DNA of 10,422 nt from positions 1 to 10,422 of the forward strand of contig JAKAVU010000078.1 of NCBI GenBank assembly GCA_021817185.1, in the 5' to 3' direction. The translations under genes and the position numbers were made by a program. The notes beneath the pieces are model-generated. The model worked only from the letters and a program-made list of their open reading frames with translations. It was not told the DNA's origin and made no database searches. Shown one piece after another: positions 1 to 5,917 of the stretch. This DNA comes from a bacterium. GTDB lineage: Bacteria > Chloroflexota > Dormibacteria > UBA8260 > Bog-877. How positions within the stretch are numbered: position 1 is the stretch's first letter; each line of letters opens with the position of its first letter.

Positions 1-130
1 AGCAACTCCATGTCTTCCTCCGGGCTGCCGGCCTAAAGTCCATGCACTCGGTCGATGACCGAGATCTTTCCTGTCACAACCCTCTCAAGGATCCGGCCCG
101 CATTGCGAGTCTCTTGGGCGGGGCCTCCTG
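1..130. other. Leader region before the first transposase
   Basis: No gene can be supported here. One frame runs in from the left edge and stops with TAA at 34-36, so the first 36 bases could be the tail of an upstream gene, but 11 codons are too few to judge. A short perfect inverted repeat (CTCGGTC, 47-53, and GACCGAG, 57-63, with a 3-base loop) could be a weak hairpin or a binding site. I could not identify the terminal inverted repeat expected at the left end of the following insertion sequence. Confidence 0.4.
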
Positions 131-1699
131 ATGGACCGAGTAGTACTGCCAGAAGTGCGCGAGTACTTCCTCGATCCGAACGCCGAGTTCTTCCGGGCGT
201 TGGACGAGGCGATTCGTCCGAGGCGGGGGCGGGGCCTGGTTCCAGTGCGCGTCCTGATCGGCGGCCTTGTTCATCAAGCCCTCACGCAGAGGGCGAAGAC
301 CATCACCTGCCTGGCGCGAACGCTGAGCCGCGAGTCCACTCCGGGACAGGTGTTCCAGCTCTTTGGCGAACCCGTGGGTCCCATCCACCAGCACCGGCCC
401 GCCCCGGAGGCGCCGTCCCCGTGGCAGCTGTACCGGACCAAGGCTGCCTTGATCAGCGCCCTGGGCGCCTATCGGGGAGAAGACGACGCCAAGGCGGTCG
501 CCCTGCGCAAGCTCCTCGACAGCAACGACACCGATGAGGCCGTCGACGAGTTGTCCTTCCGCCTCATCCACAGCAGCGCCCCACCAATGGAGCCTGGTGC
601 GACCATCTCCATGGACACGACCAAGATTCCAGCGGCCTGCCGGCGGGTGAGCAAGAAGTCGATCCTGGCCGGCAAGTTCGCCTCCGACCGCGAAGCCAGG
701 TGGAGGAGCCTGAAGAGGGGCGTGAGCTCGTTCGACGACGAGGCATCCCCGGAGGAGCAGTCCCTCCTTCAGGAAGCCATGGCCCAGTACGACTCCTGGC
801 TCGGATATTGGAACAACAGTGCGGTCCTGACTCAGGGGGGCCGCGAGTATGTCTACGGCGGCTACACCAGGCCCGCCAACCACAATGACTGGCCTGTCGC
901 TCTGAAGTTGGTAGACAGGCTGCTGAAAGCAGGGGATAGGCCGGGAGCGGTCGACGCGGACCGTGGCTTCACAGGCGGGCAAAGGTGGTTGGACGCACTT
1001 CGGGACCGGGGCCTGTCGCCAGTCTTCGATTTCAAGGAGAAGCAGGCAAGGCGGGATCCCGACTGGAGAGGCTGCCTGGTGCTGCAGGGCTGGCCGTACT
1101 TGCCCCAGTTGCCCCAGCGGCTCTGGAATCTGGTCGCCCCCGGGCCGAACGAGAAGAAGACGCCCGAGGGCAAGAAGAAGTGGGAACAGTTCTACCGTGA
1201 TGTCGAGGAGCGGGAGCAATACGCGATGCTGGTGCATGGGCGTCCCAGCCCCACAAAGGCCCGGGTCGTTTCGCCCCTCATCCGCGGCCGCAAGCTCGGC
1301 TGTCCCAAGGTTCCAGGGTCCATGCGGGGACGCGACCCGAAGCTCGCAGTGTGCGACGGCAACCACGGCGACGACGAGGCCTGCTGCATCAAGACAGGCA
1401 CATTCAAGGCTGAGTACTCACCCATGGGCTATCAGGTGCCCCATTGGGGGACGAAGGAGTGGCGTCAGAAGTACGCCCGGCGGTCAGGGGTTGAGCGGAG
1501 CTACAGCATGCTCAAGAACAAGAACGTGGCCGGCATCACCAAGGAGCACTTCGAACTGCGCGGCAAGATCAACGTGGCTCTCCTCGTCATGATCGGCTGG
1601 GTGGCGGTCAACCTCCACCTGCGTCACCTGGACCGGGAGGAGGCGGCCCACCCGCCCAAAGTTCCCCACGCTCGAGGTCAGGTGGCTCTAGCCGCCTGA
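131..1699 (+). CDS. DDE transposase with YREK signature (IS4/IS1182-type clan)
   Basis: This 522-residue protein is a DDE transposase, which cuts and rejoins insertion-sequence ends with two metal ions held by Asp-Asp-Glu. The likely catalytic residues are D162 (in MDTTK), D277 (in DADRGF) and E455. Residues Y448, R451, E455 and K462 fit the Y(2)R(3)E(6)K signature of IS4-type RNase H-fold transposases exactly. A block rich in Lys, Arg and Trp (about 330-400) separates the second Asp from the Glu and resembles the insertion domain of this clan. The reading frame is uninterrupted and of normal length, so the gene may be active. ATG 131 was chosen because the frame closes at TGA 56-58 and no better start lies between; a G-rich stretch (116-123) is only a weak ribosome binding site. 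The exact IS family is not certain, and no terminal repeats were found. Confidence 0.88.
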   Translation: MDRVVLPEVREYFLDPNAEFFRALDEAIRPRRGRGLVPVRVLIGGLVHQALTQRAKTITCLARTLSRESTPGQVFQLFGEPVGPIHQHRPAPEAPSPWQLYRTKAALISALGAYRGEDDAKAVALRKLLDSNDTDEAVDELSFRLIHSSAPPMEPGATISMDTTKIPAACRRVSKKSILAGKFASDREARWRSLKRGVSSFDDEASPEEQSLLQEAMAQYDSWLGYWNNSAVLTQGGREYVYGGYTRPANHNDWPVALKLVDRLLKAGDRPGAVDADRGFTGGQRWLDALRDRGLSPVFDFKEKQARRDPDWRGCLVLQGWPYLPQLPQRLWNLVAPGPNEKKTPEGKKKWEQFYRDVEEREQYAMLVHGRPSPTKARVVSPLIRGRKLGCPKVPGSMRGRDPKLAVCDGNHGDDEACCIKTGTFKAEYSPMGYQVPHWGTKEWRQKYARRSGVERSYSMLKNKNVAGITKEHFELRGKINVALLVMIGWVAVNLHLRHLDREEAAHPPKVPHARGQVALAA

Positions 1700-1722
1700 C
1701 CCAGAGCCCGCTCCGCGATTAC

Positions 1723-1768
1723 AGTTCAGCCCTCCGAGGATTCCGCACGTCCTCGTGAGGGCTGAACT
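1723..1768. terminator. Long hairpin downstream of the transposase
   Basis: AGTTCAGCCCTC at 1723-1734 is perfectly complementary to 1757-1768. The stem continues inward through CGAGGA (1735-1740) with TCCTCG (1750-1755), giving 18 base pairs with one bulged T (1756) and a 9-base loop. It starts 23 bases after the transposase stop codon. No T-run follows, so it could be a U-tract-independent actinobacterial terminator, an mRNA-protecting hairpin, or part of the insertion-sequence end. Confidence 0.6.
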
Positions 1769-1834
1769 CGTCTTCCAGGGCCGCTGAGGGCCCCTTGGAC
1801 TGAGTTCCAGAGCCGGGAATCGGGTCTCTGGACA

Positions 1835-1874
1835 GCAAAACGCCCGGAGATTGCTCTCCGGGCGTCTGCTTTGC
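1835..1874. terminator. Bidirectional intrinsic terminator
   Basis: A perfect 11-bp stem (ACGCCCGGAGA at 1840-1850 and its complement at 1855-1865) closes a TTGC tetraloop. GCAAA (1835-1839) on one side and TTTGC (1870-1874) on the other supply A/T stretches in both orientations. The position between two convergent genes, the rightward transposase and the leftward toxin, fits a shared terminator. Confidence 0.7.
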
Positions 1875-1984
1875 GAAAGTCGCCAATGTTTAGGCGGAAA
1901 TTCGCCAAAGGCTCCCTTCTGAGGGTTTCACGACTTTTGGAAGTCCGCTTGATGTGGGCGATTCCTAAGAGGCTGGAGCCGGTC

Positions 1985-2013
1985 TTTACACGCCAGTTTC
2001 CTGATTTTTACAC
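1985..2013. repeat. TTTACAC direct repeat pair
   Basis: TTTACAC occurs at 1985-1991 and again at 2007-2013, 22 bases apart, within an AT-richer patch. TTTACAC-like strings are common in terminal repeats of IS256-type elements, so this may be a relic of an insertion-sequence end. No transposase of that family is seen, and chance is possible. Confidence 0.2.
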
Positions 2014-2142
2014 CTTTTGATCTCGGGTGGTCTGAACGGTGAAGTCGGGCTGAGTCAACGGTGGCGGGCGACACCAGGCATAGAGCGCTGATTGCGAGTT
2101 CGAGAACTTGATCCCCGTTCACGCTCATTCGGTACCGCTGCA

Positions 2143-2676
2143 TCAGAAGTGATGCACGGAATCAAGGGTCCTGGGTTCGGGTTGGCCGTACCTGACGGCG
2201 CACCATCCCACGAGTTCTGCTGGGTGGGTGAACAGAACGATCGTCTGACCGTCTCGACTCGGACCCCGCGTGTCCTGCGGGTCCATACGCCACCCTGCCG
2301 CCTCACCTCGCTTGACAGCAGCGGAAGGAGCAAGCAGTGCCGTCGCACCTTGCCGCCGAAGGCGACGCGCTTCGTCCTGGCACGCTGCGTAGGATGATGG
2401 GTCGCCAGTCATCACGTCCAAGGGGAGTCGTGGAGAGCGCGCGGCTTCAATGAAGTCCTGGGGAATATCAACCGCCCAAATCGACCGCTGGACACCCGCG
2501 AGATCGTTAGGGTCGGTAATCTCCTCATGTCTCAAGAATTCCGCCCAAGCACCGGTCGGTGTGTCGGCGAAATAGTGTGCCGGACCTTCGCCAGTGCCAT
2601 GCCATCGAGCAGCAGGTTGAGTATTGAGCACCCATAGCTGCCAGTAGCGCGGATCGGAGTTGCGATAGACAATCAC
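2143..2676 (-). CDS. RES-domain toxin (NAD+ phosphorylase family)
   Basis: This 177-residue protein has the RES fold found in toxins such as mycobacterial MbcT, which destroy cellular NAD+ by phosphorolysis or hydrolysis in the cytoplasm. The family's Arg-Tyr-Glu-Ser quartet can be placed at R24 (in ARWHG), Y35 (in AHYFAD), E46 (in AWAEF) and S118 (in LLAPSAA). The segment from RWHG to AEF is the typical N-terminal RES motif, and the length matches single-domain members. The start is GTG 2676, whose bases overlap the TGA stop of the upstream antitoxin gene as GTGA, so the two are probably translationally coupled. Gene order, antitoxin first and toxin second, is usual for Xre-RES modules. All key residues are present, so the toxin is probably functional. 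NAD+ as substrate is inferred from the family. Confidence 0.87.
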   Translation of the reverse strand: MIVYRNSDPRYWQLWVLNTQPAARWHGTGEGPAHYFADTPTGAWAEFLRHEEITDPNDLAGVQRSIWAVDIPQDFIEAARSPRLPLDVMTGDPSSYAACQDEARRLRRQGATALLAPSAAVKRGEAAGWRMDPQDTRGPSRDGQTIVLFTHPAELVGWCAVRYGQPEPRTLDSVHHF

Positions 2677-3293
2677 GTGGCACCGAGTAACGTCAGGGCG
2701 GAAGCCAGCTCACGGACCAGAGTCGGTCCCCGATCGTCAGGGTTCCACTCACCTTGCATGACTTGCGCCGGTGTCTTGCCGTCAAGCTGCTTCCGTGGGC
2801 GACGAAACCAGCCTCTGATTCCAATGTCATTGTATCCGCCAGCCAGATCGCCGACGGTAAGTGCTAGGGAGTGCGCACGCATGGCGATAGGATCAGGGGT
2901 AGTGCGTTCTCCCGTTTCATACCGGCGAAGGGTTCTCTCGGACGTGCCAAGCAGGGCCGCCAGTGAATGGGAGTCGAAAATCTTTCTGAGGTGGCTGAGC
3001 TCGTGGCTGGGGACAGGCGAATCTTCAAGCTCCTCGTTCAACTGATCAAGGAGTTGACCGAGCCTGAGGACATCATCAGTCGTGGCGAGTTCCGCCCCAG
3101 TCTGCACACCTATGCCACACCTTCTTGCGCTCTCTATGAGTTGCGTCAGTGCCGGTCTGTCAAGGTGAGTGATAGGCTCACGCACGTCTAGGCAACCCAT
3201 GGCTTCGACTTTGATGAGTGCCCGAGCAAGCCGAGGTCCGACTTCGAGGGCATCCATCGGGGGGCTGGCGGACAGTATCTGGACCATGGTCAT
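2673..3293 (-). CDS. Xre/MbcA-type antitoxin with long N-terminal extension
   Basis: The protein should bind and neutralise the RES toxin encoded just downstream and repress its own promoter. With the start chosen at ATG 3293 it has 206 residues. A helix-turn-helix lies at about 110-133 (SLAALLGTSERTLRRYETGE). The C-terminal part (about 150-190), with GIRGWFRRPRKQLDGKTP and GEWNPDD, matches the toxin-binding domain of the Xre/MbcA/ParS family. The first 100 residues are an extra segment with no motif I recognise, making it well above the roughly 110-150 residues of compact relatives. The frame is open up to 3362, but a TATACT box six bases upstream of ATG 3293 argues for a leaderless start there; ATG 3287 is a second possibility. 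The gene overlaps the toxin gene by four bases. Confidence 0.85.
   Translation of the reverse strand: MTMVQILSASPPMDALEVGPRLARALIKVEAMGCLDVREPITHLDRPALTQLIESARRCGIGVQTGAELATTDDVLRLGQLLDQLNEELEDSPVPSHELSHLRKIFDSHSLAALLGTSERTLRRYETGERTTPDPIAMRAHSLALTVGDLAGGYNDIGIRGWFRRPRKQLDGKTPAQVMQGEWNPDDRGPTLVRELASALTLLGAT
3282..3291. promoter_or_regulatory. Palindrome over the antitoxin start codon
   Basis: GACCATGGTC is a perfect 10-bp palindrome covering the first codons of the antitoxin gene and lying 8 bases downstream of its -10 box. Xre-type antitoxins usually autoregulate by binding short palindromes near the promoter, so this is a candidate operator. The evidence is position and symmetry only. Confidence 0.3.
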
Positions 3294-3299
3294 GGCCCG

Positions 3300-3305
3300 A
3301 GTATA
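3300..3305 (-). promoter_or_regulatory. -10 box of a leaderless promoter for the toxin-antitoxin operon
   Basis: Read leftward, TATACT lies six bases before ATG 3293, so transcription would begin at or within a base or two of the start codon. This is the usual geometry of leaderless actinobacterial mRNAs. No ribosome binding site precedes the ATG. I do not see a good -35 box at 16-18 bases; TTGGAC (3316-3321) is too close. Confidence 0.5.
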
Positions 3306-3534
3306 GCACGCTGCGGTCCAAGCAGGGACCGATGGGGGTCCGTATCGCCGTGACGCGCCCAAACTCTGGTGAGCCCAGAACCGGATCGCGACTGAGTTCC
3401 CGGCGCAGTCTCCCGAGCCAGTCGGGGCGGCGGAGGTGGGCCTGCCGGGCGGTCTCCCGACAAGCTCTTCTCTGTCACCATCGCGGTGACCAACAGCAAG
3501 TCCACCTCAGTGCAGTGCCGCGCGGCACTCTGGC

Positions 3535-3785
3535 TCAGGGGTGGTCGGCGGCCTCCCAACAGACCTTGAGCGTGATCCGGAACCCCGGTCCGTACCGACG
3601 GGCCCGGGGATCCACCTCCGTCGGGTCACCCGTCGGCGACCCCGCAGCAATGTGATGGCGTACTTGCGCCCGTACCCAGTGGCCAGGCAGAACGAATCCA
3701 GCAGTTGTCCCCGCTCAACCCGGCCCGATCCCCGGTACCTGGACCTCAACTTCTCCGCCAGCTCGTATCGCTCTCGGATGCGCAT
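3535..3785 (-). pseudogene. Degraded N-terminal fragment of an integrase-type transposase
   Basis: Reading left from ATG 3785, the frame gives MRIRERYELAEKLRSRY, then GRVERGQLLDSFCLATGYGRKYAITLL. This is the N-terminal helix-turn-helix region of transposases with an integrase (rve) catalytic domain, whose relatives typically read like RAEKGRILDEF..TGYHRKYAIRLL. Near 3610-3635 the frame must shift by one base to continue the family pattern as ARRYGPGFRITLKVCWEAADHP, which then meets TGA at 3537-3535. The catalytic domain expected after about residue 150 is absent; the next 200 bases toward the antitoxin promoter show only faint, frame-scrambled similarity. It is a dead insertion-sequence remnant lying just behind the toxin-antitoxin promoter. 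Family placement rests on recall of the motif, not a search. Confidence 0.65.
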
Positions 3786-4156
3786 GGGCCCCGCCCCCTC
3801 ACTGCCGCTCTCCGGCGGCCGGCCCTCGGTGTTATTCCTTGGTGAGGGAACGATCGCCCCAGGATGCGATTCTCGCTGAGTCAATGCGACCTGTCGACAG
3901 GAAGCCAGCAGTGCCATACGCTGGCCACGGTGGGTGTACTCCACCATCTGACCCTCTCGGGAACGTCTTCACCGTCGTCGCCCGGGGGGGTCTTCGTTCA
4001 CGACGAGCTGATGATGGGGCCACTGGGTTGTCCCCCGCTTCCCCAGACGTGCAACCCCCTCCCCGAACCCCACCCCCTTTTCCTACTACGGCTAGTTGTC
4101 CCCTTCCCCACCAGCCTCAAGAAGCTCTGCCGATTCCCCCTCCTACGGCCTCATCC
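3786..4156. other. Gap with C-rich tract before the IS4-type transposase
   Basis: No gene can be supported here. Frames are open on several strands, but their products are Pro/Ser/Arg-rich and lack family patterns. The stretch includes a run of seven G (3984-3990) and a strongly pyrimidine-rich tract (4031-4110) containing the G-quadruplex motif listed separately. The left end of the IS4-type element should lie here. GGCTAGTTGT (4090-4099) resembles the complement of 5500-5509 (8 of 10 bases) but is too weak to call a terminal repeat. Confidence 0.4.
4055..4077 (-). other. Potential G-quadruplex
   Basis: The minus strand reads G5-T-G4-TTC-G4-A-G5, that is four runs of at least four G separated by loops of 1, 3 and 1 base. 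This meets the strictest quadruplex rules and allows a four-layer parallel fold. Further G-runs on the same strand at 4032-4036 and 4041-4044 could swap in. It lies about 100 bases upstream of the recognisable IS4-type transposase and would form on that gene's template strand. Confidence 0.6.
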
Positions 4157-5487
4157 AGTGGTGCCCCTAACACCTATCCCGAAGAGCTGGTGGACCAGGT
4201 ACTGGAGAGCAGCGGACGGCGAGAGTTGCATTACCGGCTACTGCCAGCGCGGATGGTGGTCTTGTACGTGCTGGCCACGACCCTGTTCCGGGAGGCCGGG
4301 TACGAGGAAGTGCTGCGTGAGCTCACCGAGGGACTGGCGTGGCGGGTGCGTACAGGCTGGGTTATGCCAAGTTCGGTGGCCATCTCGAAAGCCCGGGCGC
4401 GGCTGGGATCGGCACCGTTGGCGGCGTTGTTTCGGTCCGCCTGTGTGCCTTTGGCCCAGCTGAACACTCGAGGCGCGTTCTACCGAGGGTGGCGAGTGGT
4501 ATCCATGGACGGGACCACGCTGGACACCGCCGACACCGCGAGCAATCTGGAGCCTTCGGACGTCCCGGATCCGCTCGAGGCGAAGCGGCATTTCCGCAGT
4601 TGCGCATCGTTGCCCTCGCTGAGTCGGGGACCAGAGCGATATTCGCGGCGGCGATGGGGGCCTACCCCACCGGGGAGGTGACGCTGGCCCGCGAGCTGGT
4701 GGCCGCGCTTGACATGGGCATGCTCGTCCTGGGGGATCGAGGCTTCACCGCCCATCCCCTGTTTTCCGCCATGGCTGGGACCGGGGCCCAGCTCTGCTGG
4801 CGCGCCAAGGCCAACGCCGTGTTCCCAGTTCTGGACCGGTATCCGGATGGCTCGTTTCGCTCCGAGTTGGTGGCGTCATCTGACAAATGCAGCCGTCGGG
4901 ACGTGCTGACCGTGCGGGTCATCGAGTACCCCGTGGAGGATCCCGGCCGCCCGCAAGCGGAGGCGGTCACCTACCGTTTGGTGACCACCATCCTGGACCC
5001 CCAGATGGCGCCGGCCTCCGAGTTGGCTGCGTTGTACTCCGAGCGCTGGGAGTTCGAGTCGGCCTTGGACGAGCTCAAGACCCACCAGCGCGGGCCCCGG
5101 GCGGTGCTGCGCTCCAAACTCGCAGATGGCGTCTACCAAGAGGCCTGGGGCATGCTCTGCGTGCACTACGCCATCCGCGCCCTGCTCTGTCAGGCCGCCC
5201 ACCACAGCGATGTCGATCCCGACCGGGTCAGTTTCACCAGAACCATGCGCGCCGCTCGGCGCAGCGTTCGCCGCTCCGCGGCAAACCCGGTCAGTCTGGC
5301 TGCCGCGGTCTTCCACGCCACCACTGAGATCCTGCAGGAATTGCTACCTCAGCGTAGGCTCCGGGCCAATCCCCGAGTCGTGCGCCGCAAGATGTCCAAC
5401 TTTGGCATCAAGCGCCCTGAACATCGCCTTTGGCCCCAGCCCACCGTGCCGATCTCCCAGGCCATCCGGATACTCTCCCCGCCCTAA
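4157..5487 (+). pseudogene. IS4-family transposase, frameshifted
   Basis: This is an IS4-family DDE transposase in two frames. The first part (from about 4157) contains YPEELVDQVL, the AISKARARLG motif, AFYRGWR and the first catalytic Asp in MDGTTLD (codon 4508). The second part contains AFGRPGSARGEAAFPQ, the second Asp in LGDRGF (codon 4735) and YSERWEFESALDELK (5035-5079), an exact Y(2)R(3)E(6)K signature with the catalytic Glu at codon 5056. The switch falls at about 4549-4554: adding one G to CTGGAGCC would restore SNLEAFGRPG in one frame. I see no slippery heptamer, and relatives are single-frame, so this is probably a disabling one-base deletion or a sequencing error. The N-terminus also looks damaged: the usual GVLTRTYP is reduced to GAPNTYP and no convincing start codon is visible. 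Catalytic residues and the C-terminal tail are intact. Confidence 0.85.
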
Positions 5488-5665
5488 GTTACTGGCATTG
5501 CAGCTAGCCCCCGGCTCGCCGGTCACCGGGGCGAGTTAGGTCATACGCCGGTCGGAGCCCAGATACCCTCTCCCGGCAGGGGAAACGGCGCCAGTCACCC
5601 TTGATCGTCGGAAACTCCGGCTAGTCGTGATGCCGTAAAGAACGTCCACCATTCGACCAGTCCGG
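5488..5665. other. Gap after the IS4-type transposase
   Basis: I see no gene. The right end of the IS4-type element should lie in the first tens of bases. CTCGCC (5515-5520) and GGCGAG (5530-5535) can pair into a GC-rich hairpin that may end transposase transcription. Confidence 0.35.
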
Positions 5666-5863
5666 CTAGCGCTGTCTCATGGCGAGGCCACGGCGCAGAG
5701 CGGCGGGCTTGTCGGCACGGGCCTTCTCGGCGCGGTGGTCGAGGGTGCCAAGTTTGGCGGCGAGTAGCTCCTTGCGCCTCGCACCGAAGATCCGTTCGGT
5801 GAACCGGGACCGCTGGGCGACCACGCCGGCGCCGCGGGCAAGAGCGTACGATGGCTCAAGCAT
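5666..5863 (-). CDS. Small basic protein or gene fragment, function unknown
   Basis: A 65-codon leftward frame runs from ATG 5863 to TAG at 5668-5666, and I do not recognise the product. The second half, ELLAAKLGTLDHRAEKARAD followed by KPAALRRGL, is a charged, Ala/Leu-rich helical segment ending in MRQR. About four fifths of third codon positions are G or C, and first positions are rich in G and C, as in real genes here. The opposite-strand frame gives an Arg/Ser-rich product typical of a shadow. An in-frame TGA lies four codons upstream of the ATG and there is no clear ribosome binding site, so this may be the remaining C-terminal end of a longer gene cut off when the neighbourhood was rearranged. 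It is divergent from the LAL regulator, with 54 bases between the starts. Confidence 0.35.
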   Translation of the reverse strand: MLEPSYALARGAGVVAQRSRFTERIFGARRKELLAAKLGTLDHRAEKARADKPAALRRGLAMRQR

Positions 5864-5889
5864 GACGTCGGATCGTCAGCATGGATTGG

Positions 5890-5916
5890 CCCGATCGCTG
5901 TCGGGCGGCAGCCCGA
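5890..5916 (+). promoter_or_regulatory. Alternative hairpins directly before the LAL regulator start
   Basis: TCGGGC (5901-5906) can pair with GCCCGA (5911-5916) around a GGCA tetraloop, ending one base before ATG 5918. The same central arm (TCGGG, 5901-5905) can instead pair with CCCGA (5890-5894). The two hairpins exclude each other, and the first would occupy the ribosome binding zone, where no classic Shine-Dalgarno sequence is seen. This could limit or switch translation. GC-rich DNA makes such short stems common, so this is tentative. Confidence 0.3.
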
Positions 5917-5917
5917 G

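Larger units (their letters stand above)
1700..2142. other. Convergent intergenic gap with two hairpins
   Basis: About 440 bases separate the stop of the rightward transposase from the stop of the leftward RES toxin gene. I see two strong hairpins in the left part (listed separately) and an AT-richer patch near 1980-2020. A 71-codon leftward frame (2143-1928) begins at an ATG overlapping the toxin stop codon (TGATG). Its codon use lacks the strong G/C third-position bias of real genes here, so I do not call it a gene. Confidence 0.6.

Noticed and set aside
74..1366. A 430-codon frame on the minus strand opposite the first transposase.
   Set aside because: It is the antisense shadow of a clearly conserved DDE transposase, and its Gly/Pro/Arg-rich product lacks any family motif.
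1726..1908. Minus-strand frame whose product contains a string like RPDSRLW, recalling the RPEHRLW tail of the IS4-type transposase.
   Set aside because: Only a handful of residues match and the frame runs through both hairpins; chance similarity is the simplest explanation.
3839..4156. Upstream extension of the transposase frame to an ATG at 3839.
   Set aside because: The added 100 or so residues are Pro/Ser-rich, cross the C-rich tract and do not resemble an IS4-type N-terminus.
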